This document shows positions 33,445 through 44,589 of a stretch of DNA of 64,000 nt, one piece after another; position 1 is the first letter of the stretch; the number at the start of each line of letters is the position of its first letter. The stretch spans positions 94,407,779 through 94,471,778 of the forward strand of contig OY726566.1 in assembly GCA_963383645.1 (NCBI GenBank). Reading direction: 5' to 3'. The notes beneath the pieces were generated by a model that was not told the origin of the DNA, did no database searches, and worked only from the letters and a program-made list of their open reading frames with translations. Source of the stretch: Muscardinus avellanarius. Lineage: Eukaryota > Chordata > Mammalia > Rodentia > Gliridae. The position numbers and the translations under genes were made by a program.

Positions 33445-35530
33445 TTGTTTAATTTATAACTTGTGCTCTTTGTGTCCTCTCAGGTGAGGCTCCGTCACCT
33501 GCATCTGCTTCCCATTCTAACACCTGCCAGGTAACTTTGTGGGGATGTAGAAAAGAAAAGCAGCAGTAATAATGATTGCATAATTAATTATAAAAAGTAC
33601 TAAATATTACATAGATATTTACTATTATTTCTAATTTTAATTACTTTTTGAAATACTTGTGATCAGGTTGCAAATATTTATAAACTATCATAAAGAGATG
33701 GTATTTAGTGTGGACCTGGGAATGTCCAAATTTGAGGGCCATCACCAGGCACCTTCTCAAGGGAAGACATGTGGACAGAGACTAGTATTTACTCATCCAT
33801 GTCTCTATGCTGGGTGAGGGGCCACTTTATCTAGTAGACAAAGCCTTCGCTCCAAATCCAGAGTATCCCCCCCCCCCCAGTGCCTTTGTTGGACTACAGC
33901 TGAATTTGAATCTTATCACTCTATTGAGGGAAAAAGGTTAGTCCAAAGCCCATTCCAGCAAAATGAAGAGGAACTACATGTAAAAAGGAAATTAAAAAAA
34001 ATATAAGATGGCCAGCTCCCCTTACTGCTGAGGGTTATCATATAACCTCAGCCCTTCCTATTGCTTCAACTTGGTAGAGGCAGAGCATTTCACTCTGAAT
34101 GGATGCACTCATACACTAGAGGCTTTAAACTCTGGGGCCTAGAATATGCAAACCAGACTCCTTGAACTCCACAAATTGCTGGCATTTGTTTTCTTTAGCG
34201 AAGGGAAGGAGTGTTGGAGGGTTGGATCGGGAGAGTCGCTGCAAGCTCTCCTATCTAACAATACCCAAAGAAAGAAGAAGATTCACCAAATTTGAGAATG
34301 AGAGGAAGAGACCAGCATTTTCTGAAATTCATTATTCTACACTTTGTTATTAGTCATTAGACCAGGTGCTAGATTACAGAAACTAACATTTACTCCTCTG
34401 TACCTATATCCGTACTCATATTTGCAAGTAAATTTATATCTGTATCATCTACACCATCTATATTTTCTATATAGCACCTATACCTCCATATATACATCTT
34501 ACCTATTATTTATCCATGTAGCTATCGTTTAGAGCTATATCCTATGAATAACCAATTTAAATGAAAACTTCCCAGAATTTCTCCATAGAGAACACAAAGA
34601 GATATTGACTTTAAAATAATAAGAAACTGAGATCTAAAATTTGAAAGAAGGCATTGTACCTGTCAGGTGAAGAGAAAGCTGGCATTTTAGAGCTTTAGAA
34701 AGAAGAATATGGTAATATATCTCCTGTATTCTTTTAGGGAGATTAAGTTCTCCCAGCATTGAGATCTAGTTCTTCAAACAGAAATCTCCCCTGGGAAGGG
34801 GCAGTACGTCAACACCACAGATGGCTGGAATCCTCCTCCTCTAGCCAGCACCCCGAGCTCTGGGATGAAGTTCTCCCTGACACCTGCCTCTCTGTGCCCT
34901 GAAGGGGCCACCGCCGGGCAGGAGCCTTGGTTCAAACGGCCACCTCAGCTCTCTCTCGTGCAACACATTCCTACTTTGTTAGTTGATTGGCACCCCAGTT
35001 TATACATCAGACTCTAGCCGTACCCCATGTGTTCATTGTTGCTACTATTATTATAGCTGCTGCTTCTCTGCCTTCCAGAAGATTCATGTGGGCAGTGTCC
35101 CCAGAAGTCCATACATGGTTGGTTCCATTCGAGCTCTGCCTGGGATTGATGGGCACGTGGGAGGACTGGATCTTTGGCTCCCCTCCTCCAGCCACCTGCA
35201 CCTCTTAATTAGGGGAACAACAATGAAACCCCACAGCTCCTGGCCTACACCCAAATCCACACTCACCATTCTCCAAGCACTGACTTGAATTCTCAGTATT
35301 GGTGCTGAGTTTGTGAATAGTTGGAATTACTAGACTTTACCAAGATACCTTGATAGTTTGTTGGTTGGTATTTTTAAATTCTAATTCAAAAAGGCAGGAG
35401 AGAGAGAGAAAGAGAGATGAATATAAATGGGTTTATCACCCTGGATTATACAATATGGTCCCTATGTTTTAAAGTTCTATGTCTATCTTTACCACTATAT
35501 CACTAGAACCTAAGAGAACTGACAACACAT
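33445..35530. other. Repeat-poor unique DNA, no gene supported
   Basis: About 2.1 kb with no clear repeat. A C run (10 C) lies at 33869-33879. 34345-34540 is an imperfect pyrimidine/TAT-rich patch. Open frames around 34983-35288 have no recognisable family. Confidence 0.45.
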
Positions 35531-35534
35531 AACA

Positions 35535-35672
35535 TTAAAGAAATATATATATATATTTATATATACATTACATTGTATGTGTATATATGTATGTTTATAT
35601 ATATGTATGTATTATATATGAATATATGTATATATATATGTATATTTATATATACATATGTATATGTATATA
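35535..35672. repeat. TATA/TATG-rich simple repeat
   Basis: About 135 bases of imperfect ta/tatg repeats that end directly at the antisense SINE start, so part of it may be that SINE's diverged tail. Confidence 0.9.
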
Positions 35673-35877
35673 TTTATGGTACTGGGGATTGAATACAGGG
35701 GCATTCTATCCTTGAGCTATACTCCCAAGCCCTATTTTTATTTTTTTATTTGAAAACAGGTCTCAGTAAGTTGTGGAGGGCATTACTAAATTGCTGAGGC
35801 TGGCCACAAACCTACAATCTTTCTGTCTCAGCCTCCCAAGTCCTGAGATTACAAGTGTGCACCACCATGCCCAGGTT
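35673..35877 (-). repeat. B1-dID SINE, antisense
   Basis: 'ggtactggggattgaatac' to 'gcaccaccatgcccagg'. Complete in both halves. Confidence 0.92.
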
Positions 35878-36472
35878 CAATAAATATTTTTATTAATTTA
35901 CGAGCTAGTTAGCTCTAACTCAACCAACTCTTTCTTAACTAGCCATTATTTGATTAATCTACTTCAGGGAATGGATATACATACTTAAATATAATCAAAT
36001 CACTCAAGTCAGCAAATGATAAAGAGAAAATAAGAGGGTCCGACAGGACTTCTTGGATTATAGGTAGTCCAAGATGGCCGGGATTTGAATGGCCTTTAGG
36101 TGGGTCTGGAACTGTGGGCGTCAGCTAAAAGACTTCAGCCAGTGTGTGTCAGGGGAGGACACAGTCTCAGGCCACTGAGGCACGAGCTTCACTCCATGTT
36201 GGAAGAGGTGTGGAAACTGAACAGATCAGGAAGAGAGGGTTAAATTGGGAATCATAAGAGGCAAGCAGAGAAGTGATTGTAGGTCACCCTAAAATGCTAA
36301 ACCAAGCTGTGACTTCATCCTGCTGGTGAAGAGATGAAATCGAAGGTTTCTGGGCAAGCTTATTAATTTATGACGAAAATAAAGGGTCAGGGTTAAATAT
36401 GTACATATTGTTTTATCACAAGAAGTAACTATTGAAAACATAAGAATAAGTTAAAAAAAAAAAAAAACGCTG
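35878..36472. other. Unique DNA, nothing recognised
   Basis: No repeat or exon supported. A run of 15 A precedes the next SINE. Confidence 0.4.
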
Positions 36473-36622
36473 CCACACCTGGCATGGTGGCACACACTTG
36501 TATTTTAGTACTTGGGAGGCTGATACAAGGATTGCAGTTTGAGGCCTGTTTCAGCAACTCAGACCCTCAGCAACTTAGTAAGACTTTGTTTCAAAATAAG
36601 AAATAAAATAGGACTTGAGGCA
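36473..36622 (+). repeat. B1-dID SINE, sense, 3' part lost
   Basis: 'cctggcatggtggcacac' to 'aataggacttgaggc'. The ID half stops after about 12 bases, so the copy is truncated at its 3' end. Confidence 0.85.
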
Positions 36623-36649
36623 AAAACAAAACCCTGCTATGATAGAAAT

Positions 36650-36866
36650 GACCTCTTCCTCTTCATCGCTCAGTGACATAATTTGATGAGAACACCTGTC
36701 ACATTTTGCTGCACTTCTGTGATTCCCTGTACATCTGCCAGCAAAAAGCAAACCCTTTTATGGGAAAAGTAGGTATAATGTCTTCTATAACACCGTCAGA
36801 TTCCTAGGACTGGGAAAAGTGTCATAGGGAGAAGGTGCTTGGTAAATGAATAAATGAATGCGCATG
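36650..36866 (+). mobile_element. L2-like relic, sense
   Basis: 'tcctaggactgggaaaag' followed by 'ggtgcttggtaaatgaataa' resembles the sense 3' end of L2. Short and diverged. Confidence 0.45.
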
Positions 36867-37400
36867 CAGTTCACATAGCAACTTTACATGTATTTTATCT
36901 CATGTAATCTTTAAGTCTGCCCCGTGCAACAGATGCATATTTTTGGTGCTTAGAGGGAGATCTGGCCCGGGCGCTGTTGGATGCCCACATTTAAGGGGGA
37001 AAGGAAAACACAAGTGGAAAACTCAGAGAGGCCAGAGAAGTAGAACAACAGGCAGGACGGGAGTTGAGGAGCCACTGAAGACCAGGAGAGAACTACAAGG
37101 GCTCGGGGAGCGAGGCCTGGGCTGCCAGTCAAGCAGAAGATGGGGGAGGCTGAAGCCAAATGGCCAGGAACCAAGAAGCGGGGTCATGGAAGGAGAGGGG
37201 GATCTGCAGCATTAACTAATCATATGAAGGAGTTTGACACCAAGAGAAAAGAAACAAGAGTCAATCAAAGGTTTTTTCCCCTCCATCCTTGGACATGGTT
37301 ATAGACAGGACCATGGAGCCATCCAGGGGAAGAGAGAGCGGAGGAGAGAAACTGAAAAGCACGGAGAAGGCTCAGAGAGGAGATGGCGAGGCTGCCAAGG
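36867..37400. other. Unique purine-rich DNA
   Basis: 36880-36930 could be a small antisense MIR remnant. The rest is purine-rich and unique. No exon supported. Confidence 0.4.
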
Positions 37401-37509
37401 GTTTCCCTCTCCTCCCCTCTCCTCCCCTCTCCTCCCTCTCCTCTCCTCTCCTCTCCTCTCCTCTCCTCTCCTCTCCTCTCCTCTCCTCTCCTCTCCTCTC
37501 CTCTCCTCT

Positions 37510-37553
<44 letters not shown>
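37401..37553. repeat. Compound microsatellite: (CCTCT)n followed by (CA)n
   Basis: Imperfect ctctcctcccct units (37409-37435) become a pure pentanucleotide CTCTC run to 37511, then about 21 CA units to 37553. It is not attached to a SINE. Confidence 0.96.
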
Positions 37554-37555
<2 letters not shown>

Positions 37556-38437
37556 ACCAATCCCTAGCTCGACTTGATTAGTAGTTAGACGCATCCACGT
37601 TTCACAGTTAGGTTGCCTGGTCCAAAAAGCTGTCTTTCTCCAGTTATTGCCAGACGCAACAAGCTCTTTGAAAATATGTTTTCTCTCTCTCTCTTTTTTT
37701 TTTTTTTTGATCTTAAAAATAGCCTGCCCTCCCCCCTAGAAAAATAACTGCCTTCTTCCCTCTCCAATGACAGCCTGCTTGGCCAAAGCTACAGAACCTC
37801 ACCCAAAATAGATTAAATACTTGGGATGTTTTCTTATTTGCACCCCTCACAAGTATGACCGCAATGCAAAGCCAATTAGGAGCTGGACCCCCGCCCCCGA
37901 GACGAGAGGAGGTGTTTTCTGGTTGGGAGGTCAGGTCAGGTCCCACCACGTGGTCTTGGTTGGACTTCACACAGCTTTCGTTCAGCGTGGACAGGAAGAC
38001 GAAACGTGCGCAGCTGGGGAAACATGTGTGCGCAGAGCAAGGGGGTCTCTCTGAGGATTCGCCATCTTGAGCACATGTCAGAGCCTCTCCATTACAACAT
38101 TAGTTCTTTAAAGACATGGGCTTTTTTTTTTTTTTTTAAATAAGATCATAAAAGGCACAGAGCCTACCACTCAGCCTTGTAGGTAACAGATGTTCAGATG
38201 GTGGGGAAATGAATGAATGAATGGATGGATAATGAACAAATGAATTGCTTGACAGAAATCCAGTCACAGCTCTGAGTGGCTCATATACCCACTGGTGAAC
38301 AATTTATCATAGAAAGTTTTATTTATTTAATTTTTGCATTCTCTGATATTGGGTAAATTCAGTAGCACTGAATATGGGTGAACTGAGACACCTAGCTCAC
38401 CCCCCTAACTGAGACACCTCTCTAGCTCAAGAAATGA
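37554..38437. other. Unique DNA with two T runs
   Basis: T runs at 37694-37709 and 38121-38136. 37860-38050 has several CpGs and a 'gccaattagg' motif, but no exon structure is clear. Confidence 0.4.
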
Positions 38438-38665
38438 GGAAGCCCAGCTTGGTGGTGCTGTCTTGTAATCCTAGCACTGGGGAGGCTGAGACAGGAGGCT
38501 CGCAGGTGGGAGGGCAGCCTTGGCAAGGACTGAGACTCTCCTCAACCTACCCTGTTTCCAAATAAAAATAAAATAGGTCTGAGGATATAGCTCAGAGGTA
38601 GAATGACCCTGGGTTAAATCCCCAGTAACACACACGCACGCACACGCACGCACACACACACACAC
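38438..38665 (+). repeat. B1-dID SINE, sense, with ACGC/CA tail
   Basis: Complete. The end 'ccccagtaacacacacgc' continues as mixed (ACGC)n and (AC)n to 38665. Confidence 0.92.
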
Positions 38666-38885
38666 GAAAATAAAAAGTAAAAAGAAACCAGGAAGCAGAG
38701 ACTGGCCGGCCCTGTTGTGCAGAGGTGGGAGAGACACCATTTGTCCGGGGCCCCTTCTTCCATGCAGCGTCTTCCCTCATCGCACTCTCTTTCCATTTTG
38801 TCAGGCGCCCACCCTTACCCCCAATACCCAATGCCTTCTTTTTCCACCAGGTGTCCACAGACCAGCTCCATCAAAATGGGTCAGT

Positions 38886-39056
38886 AGCCTGACATGGTAA
38901 GGTGTGTTTGTAATCCCAGTACCTGGGAGGCCGAGACAGGAGGATCGCAGGTTTGAGACCAGCCTCAGCAACTTAGCAAGACCCTGTTTCAAAATTAAAA
39001 ATACAAAGGGCTGGGGTGTAGCTTGCCGATAGAATGTCCTGGGTTCAGTCCCTGGG
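38886..39056 (+). repeat. B1-dID SINE, sense, tail-less
   Basis: 'cctgacatggtaaggtgtg' to 'gggttcagtccctggg', with no A-rich tail. The 3' end was lost or the flank deleted. Confidence 0.88.
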
Positions 39057-39359
39057 TGAGTGCAGGCTCTCCGTCTATCTGCAGCCTACTCATGAATCCG
39101 CTGGCATCAAGGCTTCAGCTCAGAGCGCGAGCCCTTTATGGGTAGCCATGGATGCTAGGGTGTCAAAATTTGAATGCAAATGTAAGGCCATGTTGAGGAC
39201 CTCACACGGCGGGTCCATCTGCTCCTGCTGGTCAGCTGACCCTGAGTGGACCCCACTATGGGGTTTGAAGACAGAAAAGAGCATGGCCTTTCCCAGTGCC
39301 ACATAGGGTGCTGCCAGGGGATGTCTCACATATATATATTTTTTAAATAAAATAAAATA
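39057..39359. other. Unique DNA, nothing recognised
   Basis: An open frame runs across it in both directions, but no protein family is recognised. A tatata/aaataaaa tract ends it. Confidence 0.4.
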
Positions 39360-39525
39360 AATTTTAAACAAAATAAACAAAAAGATTTGAAGATAACAGC
39401 CAACACCTGTGTATATGCTCTACAAAATGAATAAATGTAATAGCTTTTTTATAATGGCTTTGATCTTCTTCCACACATGGCAGATACTTTATTTATTTGT
39501 TTACTTATATTTGGTGTGTACGTGC

Positions 39526-39726
39526 ATGGTACTGGGGATTGAAACCAGGGGTGTTCTACCTCTGAGCTATACCCCCAGGCCTATTCTATTTTTTAGTTTG
39601 AAACAGGGTCTCACTAAGCTGCAGAGGGCCTCACTAGGTTGCCGAGGCTGGCCGCAAACCACGATCCTCCTGTCTCAGCCTCCCAAGGACTGGGATTACA
39701 GGTGTGTGCCACCACGCCCGGCGGCC
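39526..39726 (-). repeat. B1-dID SINE, antisense
   Basis: 'ggtactggggattgaaacc' to 'gccaccacgcccggcggcc'. Well preserved. Confidence 0.93.
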
Positions 39727-39872
39727 GCATACACACTTGAAATTCCTTAAAGTTATGACTAGTATCATTCTCCTTGCTCTCTCCTCCAGTAGGAGCCACT
39801 ACCTTGCATTTGGTGTGGCTCTAGTTCACTCTTAGATGGATGCCTACATAATTTATAAACTTGCTTTTCTTT

Positions 39873-40061
39873 AGCCGGGCGTGGTGGCACACGCTTGTAA
39901 TCCCCGCGCTTGGGAGGCTGAGGCAGGAGTTTGAAGCCAGCCTCAGCTACTTAGTGAGGCTTTCAGCAACTTAGTGAGACCCTGTTTCCAAATAAAGTAT
40001 AAAATAGGTCTGGGAGTATAGCCTGGAAGTAGGAAACCTCTGGGTTCCACCCCAGTACCAC

Positions 40062-40097
<36 letters not shown>
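39873..40097 (+). repeat. B1-dID SINE, sense, with long A tail
   Basis: 'agccgggcgtggtggcaca' to 'ccagtaccacc' plus about 35 A. Flanked by imperfect 'cttgcttttctt / cttgcttttttt'. The pure A tail and preserved CpGs indicate a young copy. Confidence 0.94.
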
Positions 40098-40099
<2 letters not shown>

Positions 40100-40371
40100 T
40101 GCTTTTTTTGTCTTTGCTCAATGTGTTTTTGAGATCCAGGTACATGTGGCACGTGTTTAGTGACGGTGAGATCCTCCATCCTACACCAGAGTGTGAGTAG
40201 CCCCTCGCTGCTGACTGAGGCTGGGACTTGTTCTCACGGTTACACACAGTGCTCTAAAGAGTTCCCTTTTACCTGTCGCCCTGCTGAATTGTGTGAGGGT
40301 TTTCTAAGAGGATGTCCCTAAAATAAGGTCCTTGGGTAGAGAAAGCACATGTTGAATGCTGTGTATTGGTA

Positions 40372-40475
40372 GATCACTCTAGAAAGAGAATGTACCTACT
40401 TGGGAGGTTGAAACAGGAGGCTCACAGGTTTGAGGTCAGCCTTAGCAATTTAGCAAGACCCTATTTCTTTTCTAT

Positions 40476-40506
<31 letters not shown>

Positions 40507-40924
40507 CTTCTTCTTCTTCTTCTTCTTCTTCTTCTTCTTCTTCTTCTTCTTCTTCTTCTTCTTCTTCTTCTTCTTCTCCTCCTCCTCCTCCTCCTCCTCC
40601 TCCTCCTCCTCCTCTTCCTCCTCCTCCTCTTCCTTCTTCTTTTATGGTGGTACTATGGTTCCTGGAAACCCTTCTACCTCTGGGCTACACTTAGAGACCT
40701 ATTTTTATATTTTTATTTGGAAACAGGGTCTCTTAAGCCAGGGAGGCTGGCTTTGAACCCATGCGATCCCCCTGTCTCCGCCTCCCAAGCACAGGGATTA
40801 CAACCATGTGCCACCATGCCCGGCAGCAAGACCCTATTTCAAAATTAAAAAAAAAAAAATAAGGCCTGGGGATGTAGCTCAGAGGTAGAAAGCCTCTGAA
40901 TTCAATTTTTAGTACCAAAAAATA
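40372..40924 (+). repeat. Outer B1-dID SINE, split by an inner SINE
   Basis: The left part (to 40467) is the B1 half. The right part (40841-40924) is the linker and ID half. They rejoin once 40468-40824 and one 16-bp repeat are removed. The first bases of the B1 half are degraded. Confidence 0.9.
40468..40824 (-). repeat. Inner short-subfamily SINE with about 165-bp pyrimidine tail and exact 16-bp target duplication
   Basis: Flanked by agcaagaccctatttc at 40452-40467 and 40825-40840. The unit contains (CTTT)n, then (CTT)n, then (CTC)n, about 165 bases in all, followed by 'ggttcctggaaacccttc' and the shortened B1 half. The duplication encloses the whole pyrimidine tract, so the microsatellite is the grown tail of this one SINE. 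A long leucine-rich open frame here is only translation of that tract. Confidence 0.96.
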
Positions 40925-41534
40925 AATTAAAAAGGAATGCACCCATTGTCTTTCTTATCCAAAATATGTAAGAATTGGTTTCTGCACATCATCAGAAACA
41001 TTTAGTTTTGCATGATCAAACATTTTTTTTCTCTTTACCAGTATGGTGGATATGAACTAATATTACTGTTACAATCTGCATTTATCTAATTACTGATGAG
41101 GTTGAGCTTTATTTCAAGACTTTGGGCTTTTGTATGGGTAGTTTTACCCTCTGTGTGTCTTTTATTGGTCTCTCCCTTGAATTCTGGGCATTCTTTGATA
41201 GTCAAGATTCTAATCCTTTGTCTTATACCCTGAAAAAACTTTATATATGGTACTTTTTCCGAACAGAAACTTTTACATCACTATGTGACTAAATTTACTC
41301 TCATTTTTTTCTTACTTTTAGTTATTTTTGTTTCCTTTGTTTTTAAAAATGCTTTGTTAAAAAAAAAAAAAAAACAACAAGGTGGCTTCCAACTAGAATG
41401 ATGATGCCTTGCTCCCTTCCCTGGAGGCCAGGGTGCCAGCAGCTCGCTGATCTTAGCGGGCCCTCACACGCCCGGCCCAGCTCCCCATCTTGTCCTCTCA
41501 TTCTGAGAAACGAGCGAAGAGCAGCCGCTGTCTG

Positions 41535-41790
41535 GGGCGTATTAGGCTCCTGCGCTGCTGTGACAAATTAACACAAACTGGGTGGCTTAAAACAACAGAC
41601 GTTTCTTGTCTCAGTTTTCTGCAGGCCAGGAGTCCGCCATCCGAGTGTCAACAGGCTTGCTGGCGTTCTCTGGCGGCCCCCACACCTCCCTCTCACTTCT
41701 GGTGGCCAGTGGCAAGCCTCAGCCTTCCAGTGTTACTCCAGTCTCTGTCTCTCTTCACGTTTTTCTTTTCTGTGTTGTCTATTTCATATC
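41535..41790 (-). mobile_element. MLT1-like LTR relic, antisense
   Basis: 'gcgctgctgtgacaaatta', 'actgggtggcttaaaacaac', 'agttttctgcaggccaggag' is the antisense start order of MLT1-type LTRs. It runs into a SINE tail at 41791. Confidence 0.65.
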
Positions 41791-42003
41791 TCCTTTTTTT
41801 TTTTTTTTTTTTTGCGGGTGGGGAAGGGAGACTGGGAATTTAATCCAGTGATGTTCTACCTCTGGGCTACACCCTCATCTCTCTTTATTTATTTTTTGAA
41901 ACAGGGTCTCACCAAGTTGCTGAGGTTGACCTCAAACCTGCGATCCTCCTGTCTCAGTCTCCCCAGTAGTGGGATTATAGGCATGCACCACCTCACCCAG
42001 CTA
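41791..42003 (-). repeat. B1-dID SINE, antisense, T tail
   Basis: About 23 T, then a diverged ID half and a clear B1 half (cgatcctcctgtctcagtc). Confidence 0.88.
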
Positions 42004-42099
42004 CACACGCTATTCTTGTCCCAGGAATCTTTTTCCTTCATATATTCTCACTGCCCACTCCTTTATTTCTGTCTTTATCGAAAAACTTAACAGAAGCCT

Positions 42100-42305
42100 T
42101 CTTCATTTCCCTCTATCTCTTTATCCTTTCATATTTTTTCTGTGTTGCCTCTACCGCTGCCTGGCATTATGTAGGCAGGGACTAGTTAATATGTTTATCT
42201 GTCTTCTCCCAGCACTAGAATGTATTTAGTTTATTACACCTAAAGCAGGCCCTGGCATGTAAAAACCCAAGAATATTTGTTCAGTGGGTGAATAAAGGAA
42301 TTGAT
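42100..42305 (+). mobile_element. L2-like relic, sense
   Basis: 'atgtaggcagggactagtta', 'gcaggccctggcatgtaaa', 'aatatttgttcagtgggtg' resembles the sense 3' end of L2. Confidence 0.55.
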
Positions 42306-42944
42306 GAACTATTTTGTCATTCTTTTAGGTATCGATCTCCATATTCCTAAATAGCACATTCATTGTGCTATTTCTTAAATTTTCAACAATAGACATTAAG
42401 TGTTGATCTCCTACTGAACAGAATGAAGGCTGAGCATGCTTATCCACCAAAATCCCATAGACATGTCCTTGCCTATTATCCTGGCGATCTAATTACATCA
42501 TCATTGTTTTGCTGAAATAAATTATTATGACTGTGCAGATTTTTCTCCTATTGAACAACAGTACCCAATGATTACTTTTCCTTTCTTGTACAAATGTTTT
42601 GTCTTGAAATTATGATGACCTCAATCTCACACTGGTGTTCTAGCAAGAATGCTTTCCCCAGGAATCCACCGGGTCAACCATCTACTTGACTTTTCCTTAA
42701 AACACCCTTTCTGCCACCCTCTGCTCCAGTGTCCACCAGCTTTCCCCTGTTTCCCCGGGATTACCTTTCACCATGATCCTGTGCCTGCCCTTCACCTCTA
42801 TCCTGGGCTTACATTCTCTCTTTTCTGACCCTTGTCTTCCTTCTTGGTTTCTTGTTTTCACTTCACCTTTTTTCCCCCTTTGAATGGAGTTTACAACCTT
42901 CGGAACTTGATGGTTTCAGGATGAAAATGTTTATCTCCATCAGT
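42306..42944. other. Unique DNA, nothing recognised
   Basis: No repeat or exon supported. Confidence 0.4.
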
Positions 42945-43515
42945 TTTCTGTTGCTATAAGTGAATACCTGAGGCAGAGTGTATTAAGAACAGAGGTTTAT
43001 TTAGCTCATGGATTTGGATGCTGAGACATCTAAAATCATGGCTCTGGCATCTGGTCAGAGCCTTCTTGCTGCATCATCATAGCATGGTGGGGGGCATCAC
43101 GTGATAAAACACAGCATACTCATTCTCTCTCTCTCTCTCTTTCTCAGTATTAGGGAATGATGAAACTAGAGGCATTCTACCTTAGAGCTACATCCCCAGC
43201 TCTATTTTATTTTTTATTTTGAAACAGGGTCTCATTTAGTTGCAGAGGGCCTTCCTAAATTGCTGTGACTGCCCTCAAGCCTGAGATCCTCCTGTCTCAG
43301 CCTCCCAAGTACTGAGATTACAGGCAGGTGCCACCCAACCTGGCTTTATCTTATAAAGCCACCAATATCATCATGAGGACACTACCCTCAGGAATTCATC
43401 TAATCCTAATTATCTCCCAAAGTCCCACCTCCAAATACCACTAACTCATGAATACGGGGGTTACATTTCCAAACGTAAACTTTTAGAGGACACACACAAA
43501 CCACAGTGATGTTTT
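42945..43515 (-). mobile_element. MaLR-type LTR, antisense, split by a SINE
   Basis: 'cagttttctgttgctataag', 'aggtttatttagctcatgg', 'ttcttgctgcatcatcatag', then after the SINE 'ctcatgaatacgggggttac' and 'agaggacacacacaaaccac'. This is the antisense order of a MaLR LTR. Confidence 0.65.
43145..43347 (-). repeat. B1-dID SINE, antisense, inside the MaLR LTR
   Basis: 'gatgaaactagaggcattc' to 'gccacccaacctggc'. A short (CT) run precedes it. Confidence 0.9.
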
Positions 43516-43568
43516 CATTCATTGTACTGACTCAGTGGTCCCTCTGACCCTAGAAATGTATGTCCTTT

Positions 43569-43764
43569 AATTTTTTTTTTTTTTGGTGGTACTGGGGTTC
43601 CTGGAAACCCTTCTACCTTTAGGCTACACTCCCAGACCTATTTTATATTTTTATTTGGAAACAGGGTCTCTTAAGCCAGGGCATCTGGCTTCGAACCTGT
43701 GCGATCCTCCTGTCTCCGCCTCCCAAGCGCGGGGATGACAAGCGTGCGCCACCACGCCCAGCAC
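43569..43764 (-). repeat. Short-subfamily SINE, antisense
   Basis: T tail, 'ggtactggggttcctggaaa', shortened B1 block (cttaagccagggcatctggc) and CpG-rich start (gcgtgcgccaccacgccc). Imperfect tgtcctttaa / tgtcttttag flanks. Confidence 0.93.
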
Positions 43765-43989
43765 TGTCTTTTAGTTTTGAGAAATCTTATTTTATTATTT
43801 CCTTTAATAAGTTTCATCTCACTACTAGATCTCTCCTCTTTTTCAGGAGTACTTAGGTGTTGACTTTATAAATGAATTTTTTAATTAAAAAAAAAACTTT
43901 TCTCTCCTTTCTTCCGGCTTGTCTTTTTCTTCTGTGTTTCCAAATTTTGTCTTTCATTGCTTGAATTGAATTTTTATAGAATTCTGCCG

Positions 43990-44203
43990 AGCCAGGTGTG
44001 GTGGCGCGTGCTTGTCATCCCAGCATTGGGGAGGCTGAGATAGGAGGATTGCAGTTCACGGACAGCCTCAGCTACTTAGTGAGGTTCTCTGCAACTCAGT
44101 GAGACCCTGTTTCCAAATAAAGAATAAAAAATAGGGCTAGGGGTGTAGCTCGGAGGTAGAATGCCCCTGGGTCCCATCCCCAGTACTGCAAAAAAAAAAA
44201 ATT
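43990..44203 (+). repeat. B1-dID SINE, sense, A tail
   Basis: 'gccaggtgtggtggcgcgt' to 'ccccagtactgc' plus 11 A, flanked by attctgc on both sides. Confidence 0.93.
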
Positions 44204-44229
44204 CTGCTATAATATTTTTCATTTATGAG

Positions 44230-44585
44230 AGTTCATTTCTATCCTCTGAAAATGTCTTTTTGTTTTTGAAGTAGATTTTTATTTGTGACTGACCCATAGC
44301 CATTGTATGTATTTATAGGCTACAGTTTAAACATTTCAGTACACGTGCACAATGTGTAATGCCCAGAGTAATGAGCATACTGATCACCCCAGACATTATA
44401 TCTTCCTGTTGAGAACACTCATAACCCTCTCTACTAGCTATTTTGAAATAGTCAAATAACTGTTGCCAATCACAGTTATCTTACTGTGTTTTAGAAGCTT
44501 AGAAATGACCTCCTATCCAACTGTACCTCTGTATCCATTAGCCTTCCTTTCTCCCTCCCTTTCCGAGGTTTTGATAATCATAATT
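44230..44585 (-). mobile_element. L1 3' untranslated region, antisense
   Basis: 'gtacacgtgcacaatgtgta', 'tgagcatactgatcacccc', 'agctattttgaaatagtc', 'tatccaactgtacctctgta' is a well-known antisense L1 3'-region order. Confidence 0.65.
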
Positions 44586-44589
44586 TTTA

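Larger units (their letters stand above)
39360..41370 (-). mobile_element. Ancient L1M LINE, antisense, with several SINE insertions
   Basis: Between SINEs the sequence follows antisense old L1: 'gtatcattctccttgctctc', 'gcatttggtgtggctctag', 'tgtttttgagatccaggtac', then 'ctgatgaggttgagctttat', 'ttctaatcctttgtcttat' and 'taaatttactctca'. It ends at an A run (about 41360). All frames are broken. Confidence 0.6.

Noticed and set aside
32886..33487. Open frames on both strands rich in Glu/Gly or Ser/Pro
   Set aside because: They are products of the polypyrimidine repeat and SINE, with no unique sequence.
40366..40848. Long open frame with a run of leucines
   Set aside because: It is translation of the CTT/CTC tail and the antisense SINE. 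There is no gene.
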